In this document: one piece after another, positions 1-6,928 of the stretch
How positions within the stretch are numbered: position 1 is the stretch's first letter
Layout of the letters: every line of letters starts with the position of its first letter
Assembly: GCF_001953745.1 (NCBI RefSeq)
Contig: NZ_LWLN01000001.1
Coordinates: forward strand, 248,001-312,000
Reading direction: 5' to 3'
Length of the DNA: 64,000 bases
Origin: Natrinema saccharevitans
Lineage (GTDB): Archaea; Halobacteriota; Halobacteria; Halobacteriales; Natrialbaceae
Translations under genes and position numbers: made by a program
Notes under the pieces: generated by a model
What the model was told of the DNA's origin: nothing
Seen by the model: only the letters and a program-made list of their open reading frames with translations
The model's database searches: none

Positions 1-1
1 G

Positions 2-1165
2 TTCGTCTGGTTCTCGCTGCCGGCCTATCTCTCGACGATCATCGCCGACCTCGGGCTCTCGGGCACGCAGGCCGGCGTCGTCGCCGGGGCGGTGCCGCTG
101 ACCTACATCCCGATCGCGCTGTTTTCGGGCGTCGTCGTCGACCGGGTCGGGCCGGGTCGGAGCCTCGCCGCGGGCGTGCTGATCTACGGTCTCGCACAGG
201 TCACTCGCAGCGTCGCGGCCGGCTTCCCTTCCCTGCTCGCTGCGACCCTCCTGATCGGCGTCGGCGCGACCGCGATCACCTTCGGCCTCCCGAAACTCGT
301 CTCCGTACTCTTCCCGCCCGACGAGACCGGCCTCCCCTCGTCGATCTACCTCGTCGGCGCGTCGACGGGGACCGCGAGCGTCTTCGCCGTCGGCCGGCCC
401 GTCCTCGGCCCGCTGCTCGGCGGCTGGCGGCCCCTCTTCTTCTGGAGCGGCGTCGTCGCGATCGCGTACGGCCTGCTGTGGTTCGGCGTCGCGCACCGAC
501 TGGGGATCGACGCCCGCAACCGCGCGGCTAACGACGCCGACGCGGCCGACTCCTCGCTCTCGCCGCGATCGATCGCTCGAGACCTGAAACTCGTCCTCAC
601 CCACCGCGAACTGCAGCTGGTGGTCGTCGTCGGGACGATGTACCTGCTGATCGCCCACGGCACCCAGAGCTGGCTCCCGACGCTGCTCGAGGCCCGTGGC
701 TACTCGGCCGATCGGGCCGGCCGGACGACGAGCCTGCTGGTGGCCGCGAACGTCGTCGGCGTGTTGACCGTCCCGGCGGTCGCCGACCGGCTGGGAGCTC
801 GCCGGACCGCCCTGATCGCCTGCGGGCTGATCGCCGGGATCGGCGTCTCCGGCATCCTCTCGAGCGGCCTCGGCCTCCTCCTGCTCGGCAGCGTCCTCGT
901 CACCGGCTTCGGCTACGGCGGTCTCTCGCCGCTCGTCCGGGCGATCCCGCCGGAACTCGAGGGGATCGGCGCGCGCCTGACCGGAACCGCGGTCGGGTTC
1001 ATTTTCGCCGTCGGCGAGATCGGCGGCTTCCTCGGGCCGGTGCTGGTCGGGACGCTGTACGACCGCACCGGATCGTACGCGCCGGGGCTGGGGCTGTTGG
1101 CCGCGGCTGGGCTCGTCGTGGCGGTCGCCGGCGGCGCGTTGCGGTTTCGGTACGGCGATTCCTGA
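2..1165 (+). CDS. MFS transporter, 5'-truncated by window edge
   Basis: Major facilitator superfamily carrier of the cytoplasmic membrane; substrate unknown. The frame is open from base 2, so the true start lies upstream and about 387 residues are visible. Around ten hydrophobic segments alternate with short loops. A charged cytoplasmic linker (about residues 145-180) separates two six-helix bundles, as in MFS proteins. The segment GRPVLGPLLGGWRPLFF and the G-rich helices near the end (FGYGGLSPLVRAIPPE) are typical of CynX/NreB-like MFS members. It ends with TGA and is followed by the convergent DCC-family gene. Family assignment is firm; specificity cannot be inferred. Confidence 0.85.
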   Translation, partial: FVWFSLPAYLSTIIADLGLSGTQAGVVAGAVPLTYIPIALFSGVVVDRVGPGRSLAAGVLIYGLAQVTRSVAAGFPSLLAATLLIGVGATAITFGLPKLVSVLFPPDETGLPSSIYLVGASTGTASVFAVGRPVLGPLLGGWRPLFFWSGVVAIAYGLLWFGVAHRLGIDARNRAANDADAADSSLSPRSIARDLKLVLTHRELQLVVVVGTMYLLIAHGTQSWLPTLLEARGYSADRAGRTTSLLVAANVVGVLTVPAVADRLGARRTALIACGLIAGIGVSGILSSGLGLLLLGSVLVTGFGYGGLSPLVRAIPPELEGIGARLTGTAVGFIFAVGEIGGFLGPVLVGTLYDRTGSYAPGLGLLAAAGLVVAVAGGALRFRYGDS

Positions 1166-1237
1166 CGGCCGCGACCGCACCGGCCACGGAACCGCCTCGC
1201 TCGAGGAACTGCAGGGTCGCGAGCCGCGGCCGAGCGA

Positions 1238-1624
1238 TTAGCCATCGCGCGACTTCCGTCGGGCCGGCGGCGTCTTCGAGAGGTACGTCCCCAACCGGCC
1301 GCGGTTGTCGGCGACCCACCGGTAGACCCGCTCGCGGAACCGCTCGTAGTCCTCGAACTGCCGGAGGAATTCGACGGCGTCACCGGCGGGTTCGACCACG
1401 TCCGTCCGCCTGAGCGCCTCCTCGATCGAGGCCCCGCAGGAGTACACCTCGTCGTCGGTCACCAGGTGCGAACAGTCCTCGTAGTCGTCGGGCAGCCGCC
1501 CCCGCAGGTCGTCCGTGAGGTCGCTGAAGCCGACGATCCGGAGCTCCGTCCGGTCGTCGAAGAAGTCGGCCCACCACGTACAGAACCCGCAGTCGTCGTC
1601 GTAGACGAGCGTCGCCTCGCTCAT
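1238..1624 (-). CDS. DCC-family thiol-disulfide oxidoreductase (DUF393)
   Basis: A 128-residue protein beginning MSEATLVYDDDCGFC. The DxDCxxC signature at residues 9-15 (Cys12, Cys15) defines the DCC family of predicted thioredoxin-like thiol-disulfide oxidoreductases. The C-terminal half is basic and aromatic (YRWVADNRGRLGTYL), as usual for the family. The start is the only ATG before the motif and lies 155 nt from the divergent nuclease-like gene at 1779. The physiological substrate is unknown. Confidence 0.85.
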   Translation of the reverse strand: MSEATLVYDDDCGFCTWWADFFDDRTELRIVGFSDLTDDLRGRLPDDYEDCSHLVTDDEVYSCGASIEEALRRTDVVEPAGDAVEFLRQFEDYERFRERVYRWVADNRGRLGTYLSKTPPARRKSRDG

Positions 1625-1778
1625 ACCCCATCTGGGGGCCCGACGCTACTAACGGTTGTTCTCGAGCGAGGGGAGTTCGGGCCGGCGCTGCGAGCGAACG
1701 CGAGTCGGCTGCGTTCGCCGCCCGTGGCGACTGGTTCTCCGCCGGAACCTTCTTGAAACAGCTGGGCAATCCTGTGCC

Positions 1779-3029
1779 ATGAGCAGCGCGGCCCGGCCGC
1801 TGTCGGAACCGCGGGTACTCGCCCACGCCAAGCGGCGGCTCTTTCCCGCCGACGACGAGTCGCCCGCCTACGCGGTGGCCGACACCCAGTTCGCCAGCGA
1901 GGAGTGGCTCCCCGGCCGCCCGGTCGCGCCCGCGATCCGCGAGCGGCTGGCCCCGTTCAACCACGTCCGACTCGGTAGCGGCTACCCCGACCTCGTCGGG
2001 GTTCGCGCCCTCGAGCCCGACCTGCTGGCGGTCGAGCGGGTCGGCGACGAGCCGCCCCTGATCGCGATCGAGGCGAAAGGCGAGACCAGCGGCGGCGTCG
2101 ACACCGAGCGCGGGATCGTCCAGGCCTACGACCGGCTCGGCGAGGCGAACGCGGCGTATCTCGCCGCCCCGATCGACGCGATCGCCGAGACCGATCGCAC
2201 GCTCGCGACCGAACTGAACGTCGGGATCCTCGGCGTCGACGGCGCGGGCTCGGTCGAGCCCCTCGAGGTGCCCCGCGTCGTCGGCAACCGGACGTCGACC
2301 GAGGCGACGGCGCTGCGGTTTCAGGCGAGCGTCCAGGGGGTCGCCGACGCCTCCTTCGGGCTGAACCATCCCAAGAACTACCTGGGGTATCCGCTGGCTC
2401 ACTACGCGGCCGGCGAGACGGCGACGCTGCTGTCGGAGTACGACGTCGTCGGGGCCGTCGACGACGCTCGCCGCGGGGCCGCGTTCCTTGGCCTGCTCGA
2501 GGACCGGCCCGGTCTCGAGGGCGATTCCCTGACGCCGCTGGGCGAGGAAGTCGTCCGGTTCGCGAAGAGCCACAGCGGGTCGGTCGAGGCAGCGCTTTCG
2601 GAGTTCGCGGACTGGTACCGCTCGCGGAAGCGATTCGTCGACCTCGCGCCGGCGTGGGGCCGGCTCGCACGGCGGGTCCTCTTCGACTACGAGGCGACGG
2701 GCCTGCTCGTCCGGGAACTCCAGCACATGCACGAGGACGGGATCGCCGATCCGTCGCTGGTCGACGTCCTCGAGTATCTTCACGCACTCCACCCCTCCTT
2801 CACCGTCGAGTTGTTCGTCCGCGGCGACGACGGCGTCCGCGGCCGGGTCCTGACCGACGACGGCGATCTGCGGCGCGGGCCCCTCGAGGACGGTTCGATC
2901 TACCACTCGCCGACCGTCTTCCAGCTGAAGACGATGCTGTTCCACGCGGGGATTCTCGATACGCGCGGGAGGGAGCCGCACCGGCTCGAGCCGCTCGCGG
3001 ACAGCTGGGCGCTTCGGGAGCCGGTGTGA
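1779..3029 (+). CDS. PD-(D/E)XK nuclease-like protein, function unknown
   Basis: A 416-residue protein. The ATG at 1779 is preferred to an in-frame start at 1656 because the extra 41 residues are basic, low in acidic residues and unlike haloarchaeal protein. Near the N-terminus, GYPD (residues 68-71), IAIEAKGE (Glu98, Lys100) and VQAYDRL (Gln115) are spaced like the D, ExK and downstream Q of PD-(D/E)XK nucleases. This suggests a metal-dependent nuclease core at about residues 60-160. The remaining 250 residues are mostly helical, acidic and without a recognised domain. It stands alone with no methyltransferase or helicase beside it, so its role (restriction, repair or abortive defence) is open. 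Confidence 0.7.
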   Translation: MSSAARPLSEPRVLAHAKRRLFPADDESPAYAVADTQFASEEWLPGRPVAPAIRERLAPFNHVRLGSGYPDLVGVRALEPDLLAVERVGDEPPLIAIEAKGETSGGVDTERGIVQAYDRLGEANAAYLAAPIDAIAETDRTLATELNVGILGVDGAGSVEPLEVPRVVGNRTSTEATALRFQASVQGVADASFGLNHPKNYLGYPLAHYAAGETATLLSEYDVVGAVDDARRGAAFLGLLEDRPGLEGDSLTPLGEEVVRFAKSHSGSVEAALSEFADWYRSRKRFVDLAPAWGRLARRVLFDYEATGLLVRELQHMHEDGIADPSLVDVLEYLHALHPSFTVELFVRGDDGVRGRVLTDDGDLRRGPLEDGSIYHSPTVFQLKTMLFHAGILDTRGREPHRLEPLADSWALREPV

Positions 3030-3041
3030 GACGCGACTGCT

Positions 3042-3296
3042 TCAGTCCTCTTCTAACTCGCCCGACTCGAGCGATTCGTCGAGATAGCGGGCACCCAGTT
3101 CGGTGAGCGAGTAGTAGCCGTCGCTTTCGCGGTCGAGCAGGCCGTGATCGGCGAGGGTTCGACAGCGCTGCCCGGTGTAATTCGGGTGGGAATCGATGTT
3201 GCGGCCGATGACTGCCGGCGGTACTTCGCCAGCGTCCCGAACGTACTCGAGAATAGCGTCGTCGGTGGGCACCATCCAGTCAGCGCGGTTTCGCAT
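3042..3296 (-). CDS. PhiH1-repressor-like winged-helix protein (copy 1)
   Basis: An 84-residue protein with the architecture of the small winged-helix regulators related to the halophage PhiH1 repressor: an MVPTDDAILEYV opening helix, a recognition region (PPAVIGRNIDSHPNYTGQRC), a wing (GLLDRESDGYYSL) and an acidic tail. The same fold recurs at 4488-4751 with clear but diverged sequence. It is transcribed away from the 'MSDDN' gene at 3545, and the 250-bp gap holds inverted and direct repeats that could be its operators. It probably represses itself and perhaps the divergent gene; that is inference from context. Confidence 0.75.
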   Translation of the reverse strand: MRNRADWMVPTDDAILEYVRDAGEVPPAVIGRNIDSHPNYTGQRCRTLADHGLLDRESDGYYSLTELGARYLDESLESGELEED

Positions 3297-3307
3297 ACCG
3301 GGGCCCG

Positions 3308-3327
3308 TGTTCTACTCGGCTATAGAA
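3308..3327. promoter_or_regulatory. Dyad next to repressor copy 1 start
   Basis: GTTCTA and TAGAAC arms surround an 8-bp spacer, 12 bp from the start codon of the winged-helix gene that begins at 3296. The position suits an autoregulatory operator. Six-bp arms are short, so chance is possible. Confidence 0.35.
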
Positions 3328-3353
3328 CCCGTTCATGCAAACGAAAATGCTTG

Positions 3354-3416
3354 CATATGCGAATTCTAACACTCGCACATACGCATCTGCGAATCTTCAG
3401 GTTCGTATCTGCGAAG
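3354..3416. repeat. Three short direct repeats, candidate operators
   Basis: Three related words built on (A/T)(C/T)TGCGAA occur at about 3356-3364, 3385-3394 and 3407-3416: TATGCGAAT, ATCTGCGAAT and ATCTGCGAAG. They lie between the divergent repressor and 'MSDDN' genes in a locally A+T-rich stretch. Spacings are about 30 and 22 bp. They may be binding sites for the PhiH1-type repressor; nothing in the sequence proves it. Confidence 0.4.
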
Positions 3417-3486
3417 AATCTAAGTGAATCAGTCACGAAACGCTACTCGGACGGCAGCTACAGTTCCCACTGGGACAGCCGAGAAA

Positions 3487-3513
3487 CGGATCGGTGTTCA
3501 CGGCACCGATCCG
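3487..3513 (+). repeat. Hairpin upstream of MSDDN gene copy 1
   Basis: CGGATCGGTG and CACCGATCCG form a perfect 10-bp stem with a 7-nt loop, 31 nt before the ATG at 3545. The equivalent position upstream of copy 2 (4920-4947) also forms a stem although its bases differ. This suggests the structure itself is conserved. Confidence 0.6.
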
Positions 3514-3544
3514 CGGTAGCTCCCGTACCAACGCTACGGAAGCC

Positions 3545-3907
3545 ATGTCCGACGACAATTCACGGGACCATGAAGGTCCCGACCGACCCGACGTATCGAT
3601 CCCAGCCGCGTCCGATGGCGAACTGACGGATGGCACCGTCCGCGAGCGCCTCGAGATGATCGACCGACTCACGCGGTCGTTGCTCGCCGATATCCAAGCC
3701 GGAGCGGGAGCCACCCCGATCGGGGACGCCGACGATCGCTCCGAGGCCTGCCGACACGTTCGGGAGATCAGAGCCGAGGCCAGCCGCGTCGGCCTCCTGC
3801 TGTTCGGTCCCGAGATGGCGATTCCCTACGACCCAGCGGCTCACGATGGTCTTTCTTGCTCTGGATCCGGGGTCGCTCGAGGACGGGACGATCCGTCGCT
3901 ACGATAA
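3545..3907 (+). CDS. MSDDN-family hypothetical protein, copy 1 (C-terminus replaced)
   Basis: A 120-residue acidic protein of unrecognised family. Residues 1-99 nearly match the protein at 4977 (substitutions at three positions). They consist of a disordered acidic N-terminus (MSDDNSRDHEGPDRPDVSI) and a helical core containing TVRERLEMIDRLTRSLLADI and RSEACRHVREIRAEAS. After AAHDG the two copies diverge abruptly; here the frame runs into the remains of a TumE-like toxin and stops 21 residues later. So the C-terminus seems to be a recombination product, not native. ATG 3545 matches the start of copy 2 and lies downstream of the shared hairpin leader. Confidence 0.65.
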   Translation: MSDDNSRDHEGPDRPDVSIPAASDGELTDGTVRERLEMIDRLTRSLLADIQAGAGATPIGDADDRSEACRHVREIRAEASRVGLLLFGPEMAIPYDPAAHDGLSCSGSGVARGRDDPSLR

Positions 3908-4057
3908 CGCCAACGAGGATACGAAGGGCCACGAATGCCACGTCGCGCCGGATTCAGCGCCCCAGTCGATCGAGTTTCCCGGACTGGTGAACTCTACGAG
4001 CGCTTCTGGGACGAGATTCCGAAGCCTCAGTTCGAGTCATCCGACGACAGCAGGTGA
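3870..4057 (+). pseudogene. TumE-like (DUF6516) toxin remnant
   Basis: In the frame from 3846 the DNA encodes EDGTIRRYDNANEDTKGHE followed by CHV and IEFPG, which resembles the RYDNAxxDxxxHxH core of TumE/DUF6516 toxins. The typical C-terminal helix ELYERFWDEIPKPQ then follows in a different frame, ending TGA at 4055-4057. A one-base frameshift near 3981-3990 therefore breaks it, and the N-terminal part is missing where the duplicated MSDDN gene abuts. It sits 6 nt before the antitoxin-like gene, as expected of a toxin-antitoxin pair. Family naming rests on remembered motifs. Confidence 0.6.
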
Positions 4058-4063
4058 TACATC

Positions 4064-4465
4064 ATGTCCACCACGAACGTACTCCTGGTCACGATCGGGG
4101 ACGCCGACGGACTCTCCGAGGAGGGCCGCGAGGCGATTCGAACGCTGCGGGGCGGCGAGTCCGTCGACCGACCGGCGACGGTAACGGTCGCGAACGAGCA
4201 GCAACTGAGCGACGTGTTCAACGAGCGAACGTACGCGCTGCTTCGCGTGATCCGCGACGAAAACCCCGAGAGCATCCGCGAGATGGCCCGGGTCGTCGGT
4301 CGCGACGTGAAAAACGTCCACGAGGAACTGACGACCCTCGAGGCCTTGGGGATCATCCGGTTCGACGACGACGGGCAATCGAAGCGGCCGGTCTTTCCCT
4401 ACGACGACCTCATCATCAGTCCCTTCGCGCACGACGGCGGTGATTCCGCTCCCGCAACTCCCTAA
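4064..4465 (+). CDS. TumA/HVO_A0114-type winged-helix antitoxin-like regulator
   Basis: A 133-residue protein with an N-terminal alpha/beta part (TNVLLVTIGDADGL) and a winged-helix domain from about residue 65: YALLRVIRDENPESIREMAR, RDVKNVHEELTTLEALGII, then the wing and VFPYDDLII. This matches the haloarchaeal HVO_A0114 type of DNA-binding protein commonly paired with a TumE-like toxin gene just upstream. Here the toxin is broken, so this looks like an orphan antitoxin. It would probably autorepress the pair. Confidence 0.7.
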   Translation: MSTTNVLLVTIGDADGLSEEGREAIRTLRGGESVDRPATVTVANEQQLSDVFNERTYALLRVIRDENPESIREMARVVGRDVKNVHEELTTLEALGIIRFDDDGQSKRPVFPYDDLIISPFAHDGGDSAPATP

Positions 4466-4487
4466 CTACCGCAGTGAGTGTCGACTC

Positions 4488-4751
4488 CTATTCACCATCG
4501 GATTCGAGATCGTCGGCATCGAGTTCTCCCTCGAGATACTGCACTCCGGGCATAGCGATTTCGTAGTAGCCGCGCTCGACTCGAGTGACGAGTCCGTACT
4601 CGACGAGGACAGAGAGACGGCGGTTCACGTGGACGCGCGACTTGTCGATATTCTTCGCGATGACTTGCGGCGAGAGCAGCAACCCCGAGTTGAGAATCTC
4701 GAGAATTCTCTCGTCGGTGGGTAATTGCATCCACTCGCCGGGTTGTCGCAT
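4488..4751 (-). CDS. PhiH1-repressor-like winged-helix protein (copy 2)
   Basis: An 87-residue winged-helix regulator with the order QLPTDERILEIL, LLLSPQVIAKNIDKSRVHVN (recognition helix), VEYGLVTRVERGYYEI (wing) and an acidic tail. It has the same position and orientation relative to the second MSDDN gene as 3042-3296 has to the first. The two repressors are far more diverged from each other than the adjacent cargo genes are, so repressor specificity may have changed after or independently of the duplication. Confidence 0.75.
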   Translation of the reverse strand: MRQPGEWMQLPTDERILEILNSGLLLSPQVIAKNIDKSRVHVNRRLSVLVEYGLVTRVERGYYEIAMPGVQYLEGELDADDLESDGE

Positions 4752-4825
4752 TGTTTTTGGGTAGCAAAACAGCTCCTTACGACTATCGATACGGTAGATA
4801 CACGCTACCCACAGAATTCACCAGT

Positions 4826-4841
4826 GTTACCAATTAGTAAC
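4826..4841. promoter_or_regulatory. GTTAC/GTAAC dyad between repressor 2 and MSDDN copy 2
   Basis: GTTAC and GTAAC arms enclose a 6-bp A+T-rich spacer. The dyad lies 75 bp upstream of the repressor start at 4751 and 135 bp upstream of the divergent ATG at 4977. It is a candidate operator for the local winged-helix protein. No matching dyad is seen in the first unit. Confidence 0.35.
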
Positions 4842-4919
4842 AAAAGTTATTAGGGAACGGCCAGAACTTGTTGGTACACGGGAACGAATCGTGAGGCGAC
4901 TCCCTCGTCTCAGGAGAAA

Positions 4920-4947
4920 GCGGCTCGGTGCCCTGACACCGGGCCGC
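4920..4947 (+). repeat. Hairpin upstream of MSDDN gene copy 2
   Basis: GCGGCTCGGTG and CACCGGGCCGC form an 11-bp stem with one mismatch and a 6-nt loop, 29 nt before the ATG at 4977. Position and loop size match the hairpin at 3487-3513, while several stem bases differ. Confidence 0.55.
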
Positions 4948-4976
4948 GACAGCTCCCGTATCACGCTACGGAAGCC

Positions 4977-5384
4977 ATGTCCGACGACAACTCACGGGAC
5001 CATGAAGGTCCCGACCGACCCGACGTATCGATCCCATCCGCGTCCGATGGCGAACTGACGGATGGCACCGTCCGCGAGCGCCTCGAGATGATCGACCGAC
5101 TCACGCGGTCGTTGCTCGCCGATATCCAAGCCGGAGCGGGAGCCACCCCGATCGGGGACGCCGACGATCGCTCCGAGGCCTGCCGACACGTTCGGGAGAT
5201 CAGGGCCGAGGCCAGCCACGTCGGCCTCCTGCTGTTCGGCCCGGAGATGGCGATTCACTACGACCCGGCGGCCCACGACGGCGATGCACCGGGGGTGTCT
5301 CGTAGTCGCTCGCTCACGACGGCGTTTCGAGGTCCGGAGCCGGGGGCGCTCGAGCAGGAACGTCAGCGGGACGGCGATGGATAG
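4977..5384 (+). CDS. MSDDN-family hypothetical protein, copy 2
   Basis: A 135-residue protein, probably the more intact member of the pair. The first ~99 residues match the copy at 3545, with about 10 base differences over ~295 bp, mostly third positions. The tail here is low-complexity and polar (SRSRSLTTAF, GALEQERQRDGDG). No enzymatic motif, signal peptide or membrane helix is visible; one Cys lies in EACRHVREI. The divergent winged-helix gene and shared hairpin leader suggest a small regulated cargo gene of a mobile or phage-derived unit. Function unknown. Confidence 0.65.
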   Translation: MSDDNSRDHEGPDRPDVSIPSASDGELTDGTVRERLEMIDRLTRSLLADIQAGAGATPIGDADDRSEACRHVREIRAEASHVGLLLFGPEMAIHYDPAAHDGDAPGVSRSRSLTTAFRGPEPGALEQERQRDGDG

Positions 5385-5850
5385 GTAACGGATTTCGTTC
5401 GTCAGGGTTCATTGTACGGGCTTTCTTCGATTTCGGCTCCTTGAAGGTCGATTCTGGTCTAATTAGTGAGACCTATCCAGGGACGCAGGCACAGATGGCC
5501 GAGAAGCGACGGTTCGAATTTTCATGCTCGTACACACGATCCGGTATCTCCTAGTTTTTCGACTCACTGAACGGCCCATTCTGTCCCCAAACCAGCGGAA
5601 CTTGTCGCTCATTCGAAGATACGTTCTATTCTCACCAGGAGCCGAACTCGAGATATGCATACGAGGATTCGCGTCTCGTGTGCATATTCGGGAATCGGAT
5701 TTTATCGACGTACAACCTCAGGGGGTTGGATCGAAACAGTGATTTACCATCTTCTATTCACTCAGTGGTTGGCTGAACGTCCCGATAACTATGTGTGCGT
5801 ATTGATCGCTCATCGTCATCCTTTTCGGCTGACTCTTTGAGGGGCTGCTT
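5385..5850. other. Gene-poor A+T-richer spacer
   Basis: I see no convincing gene in this stretch. The short open frames have no acidic bias and no start signals. The region is noticeably less G+C-rich than the flanking chromosome, like the pyrophosphohydrolase gene that follows. It contains a few ATGCATAC/GTGCATATTCG words resembling those at 3354-3416. It is best read as island DNA, perhaps eroded. Confidence 0.5.
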
Positions 5851-6165
5851 ATGGGACGCGAATTTGACAAGCTTGTCCGAGACGAGATTCCGGTGGTTAT
5901 CAAACAGAACGGAGAGAAGCCTGTAACCAGCAGAGTTACCGGCGAAGACTACTCTGACCGATTAGTGGAAAAGTTAGAGGAAGAGGTAGATGAGTACCGA
6001 GAATCACGTTCTTTGGAGGAGTTGGCGGATATCTTGGAGGTTGTCCACGCGATCCGGAAAAGAAAGGGTGTGAGTGTCGACGAGTTAAATGAAAAGCGAG
6101 CGCAAAAAGCAGAACAGCGAGGTCGTTTCGACGAAGGAGTTGTCCTCGAACGGGTTGAAAAATAG
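5851..6165 (+). CDS. MazG-like nucleoside triphosphate pyrophosphohydrolase
   Basis: A 104-residue all-alpha NTP pyrophosphohydrolase of the COG4997 / phosphoribosyl-ATP-pyrophosphohydrolase-like group. It opens with the signature FDKLVRDEIPVVI and carries the metal-binding acidic helices KLEEEVDEYRESR and EELADILEVVHAI. Such enzymes hydrolyse non-canonical NTPs to NMP and PPi. The gene is richer in A+T and less acidic than its neighbours, suggesting recent transfer together with the 3-6 kb island. A GAGG-like Shine-Dalgarno lies about 10 nt before the ATG. Confidence 0.85.
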   Translation: MGREFDKLVRDEIPVVIKQNGEKPVTSRVTGEDYSDRLVEKLEEEVDEYRESRSLEELADILEVVHAIRKRKGVSVDELNEKRAQKAEQRGRFDEGVVLERVEK

Positions 6166-6489
6166 CCATCCTGTACTTACCGCTCAGCCCCAGTCTAATC
6201 TCTCCTCTCCTAAGCGGACTCGACAACAATCGTTATCGAGGTGCCATCTTCATCTAATGCTGAAGTAGCACCGTTGTACCGTCTGGCACCGACCAGTTCG
6301 CCCTTCTCTCAGCGCGGCGCGCGCTCTGCGCGCCGCGCAATTGCCCTGCCCCCTTAGGGGCACCCTTTCCTGTCGGGGCTGCTCACCCTCGACTTCTCAG
6401 TACGAAACCAAAGACTTCGTCCACTGCGCTACGCGCCCTCGAGCGAACCCATCACCACGAAAAGGAGACCAATCCCCTCCCCGAGCCGC
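6166..6489. other. Non-coding spacer with strong hairpin and tRNA-like fragment
   Basis: No gene is supported here. The spacer holds the perfect GC hairpin at 6314-6340. On the minus strand between 6438 and about 6400 there is a stretch resembling the first half of a tRNA. It marks the boundary between the low-G+C island and the ordinary chromosome. Confidence 0.45.
6314..6340. repeat. Perfect 11-bp GC hairpin
   Basis: GCGCGGCGCGC and GCGCGCCGCGC form a perfect stem around GCTCT. No T-run follows, so it is not a classical terminator. It may still stop or stabilise transcripts at the island edge. Confidence 0.6.
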
Positions 6490-6771
6490 TTACCGCCCGA
6501 GTTCGGACGCGGCCGAATCTTCGAGCGCGACCTCGATCCCACCCTCTTCAGCAGAGACGGTGATCGAGTAGCCGTGATAGTCGAACGCAAGACTCTCGAA
6601 GCCCGCGGCATCGGGCAGCGAGTCCAGCAGGTCGGGATCGATCGCGTCGTAGAGCGGCTCGAGCGCCGTTGGATCGGCGTCCTCGAGTCGGGCGACGAGA
6701 TCGATGACGGCCATACTGAGCTGCTCGCCTTCACTGAGAGAAACGGCTGTCGTCTCGATCGATTGCATCAC
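6490..6771 (-). CDS. HalOD1 output-domain protein
   Basis: A 93-residue stand-alone HalOD1 domain, a haloarchaea-specific predicted signalling output module. Typical features are LSMAVIDLVARLEDADPTAL, LYDAIDPDLLDSL and the two closing beta strands around YHGYSITVSAEEGGIEVAL. Such proteins are short, soluble and of unknown biochemical activity. It is separated by 157 bp from the 6-phosphogluconate dehydrogenase gene upstream on the same strand. Start Met-Met; either could be used. Confidence 0.85.
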   Translation of the reverse strand: MMQSIETTAVSLSEGEQLSMAVIDLVARLEDADPTALEPLYDAIDPDLLDSLPDAAGFESLAFDYHGYSITVSAEEGGIEVALEDSAASELGR

Positions 6772-6928
6772 TCTTGCTGGGGGGCCGCCGGTAAAGAAAA
6801 TATCCCACTGTTGCAGCCGATCCGTTCTGGACGAAACGACAGTCAGGTTGTCCGATACGCGAGCGGCAGAGCGTCGGTGGGACGGCGGCGCTCGCAGTAC
6901 CCCGATCGTGGCGTCGCCGACTCGAGTG

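Noticed and set aside
1380-2981. Long minus-strand frame opposite the PD-(D/E)XK gene
   Set aside because: It is antisense to a frame with clear catalytic motifs and haloarchaeal acidity, and its own sequence is Arg-rich and featureless.
3144-3626. Plus-strand 160-codon frame through the first repressor region
   Set aside because: It crosses the antisense of the repressor and the regulatory repeats and then the cargo gene in a wrong frame.
5463-5840. Several short frames in the spacer before the MazG-like gene
   Set aside because: They are basic, overlap each other on both strands and have no ribosome binding site or TATA at sensible distance.
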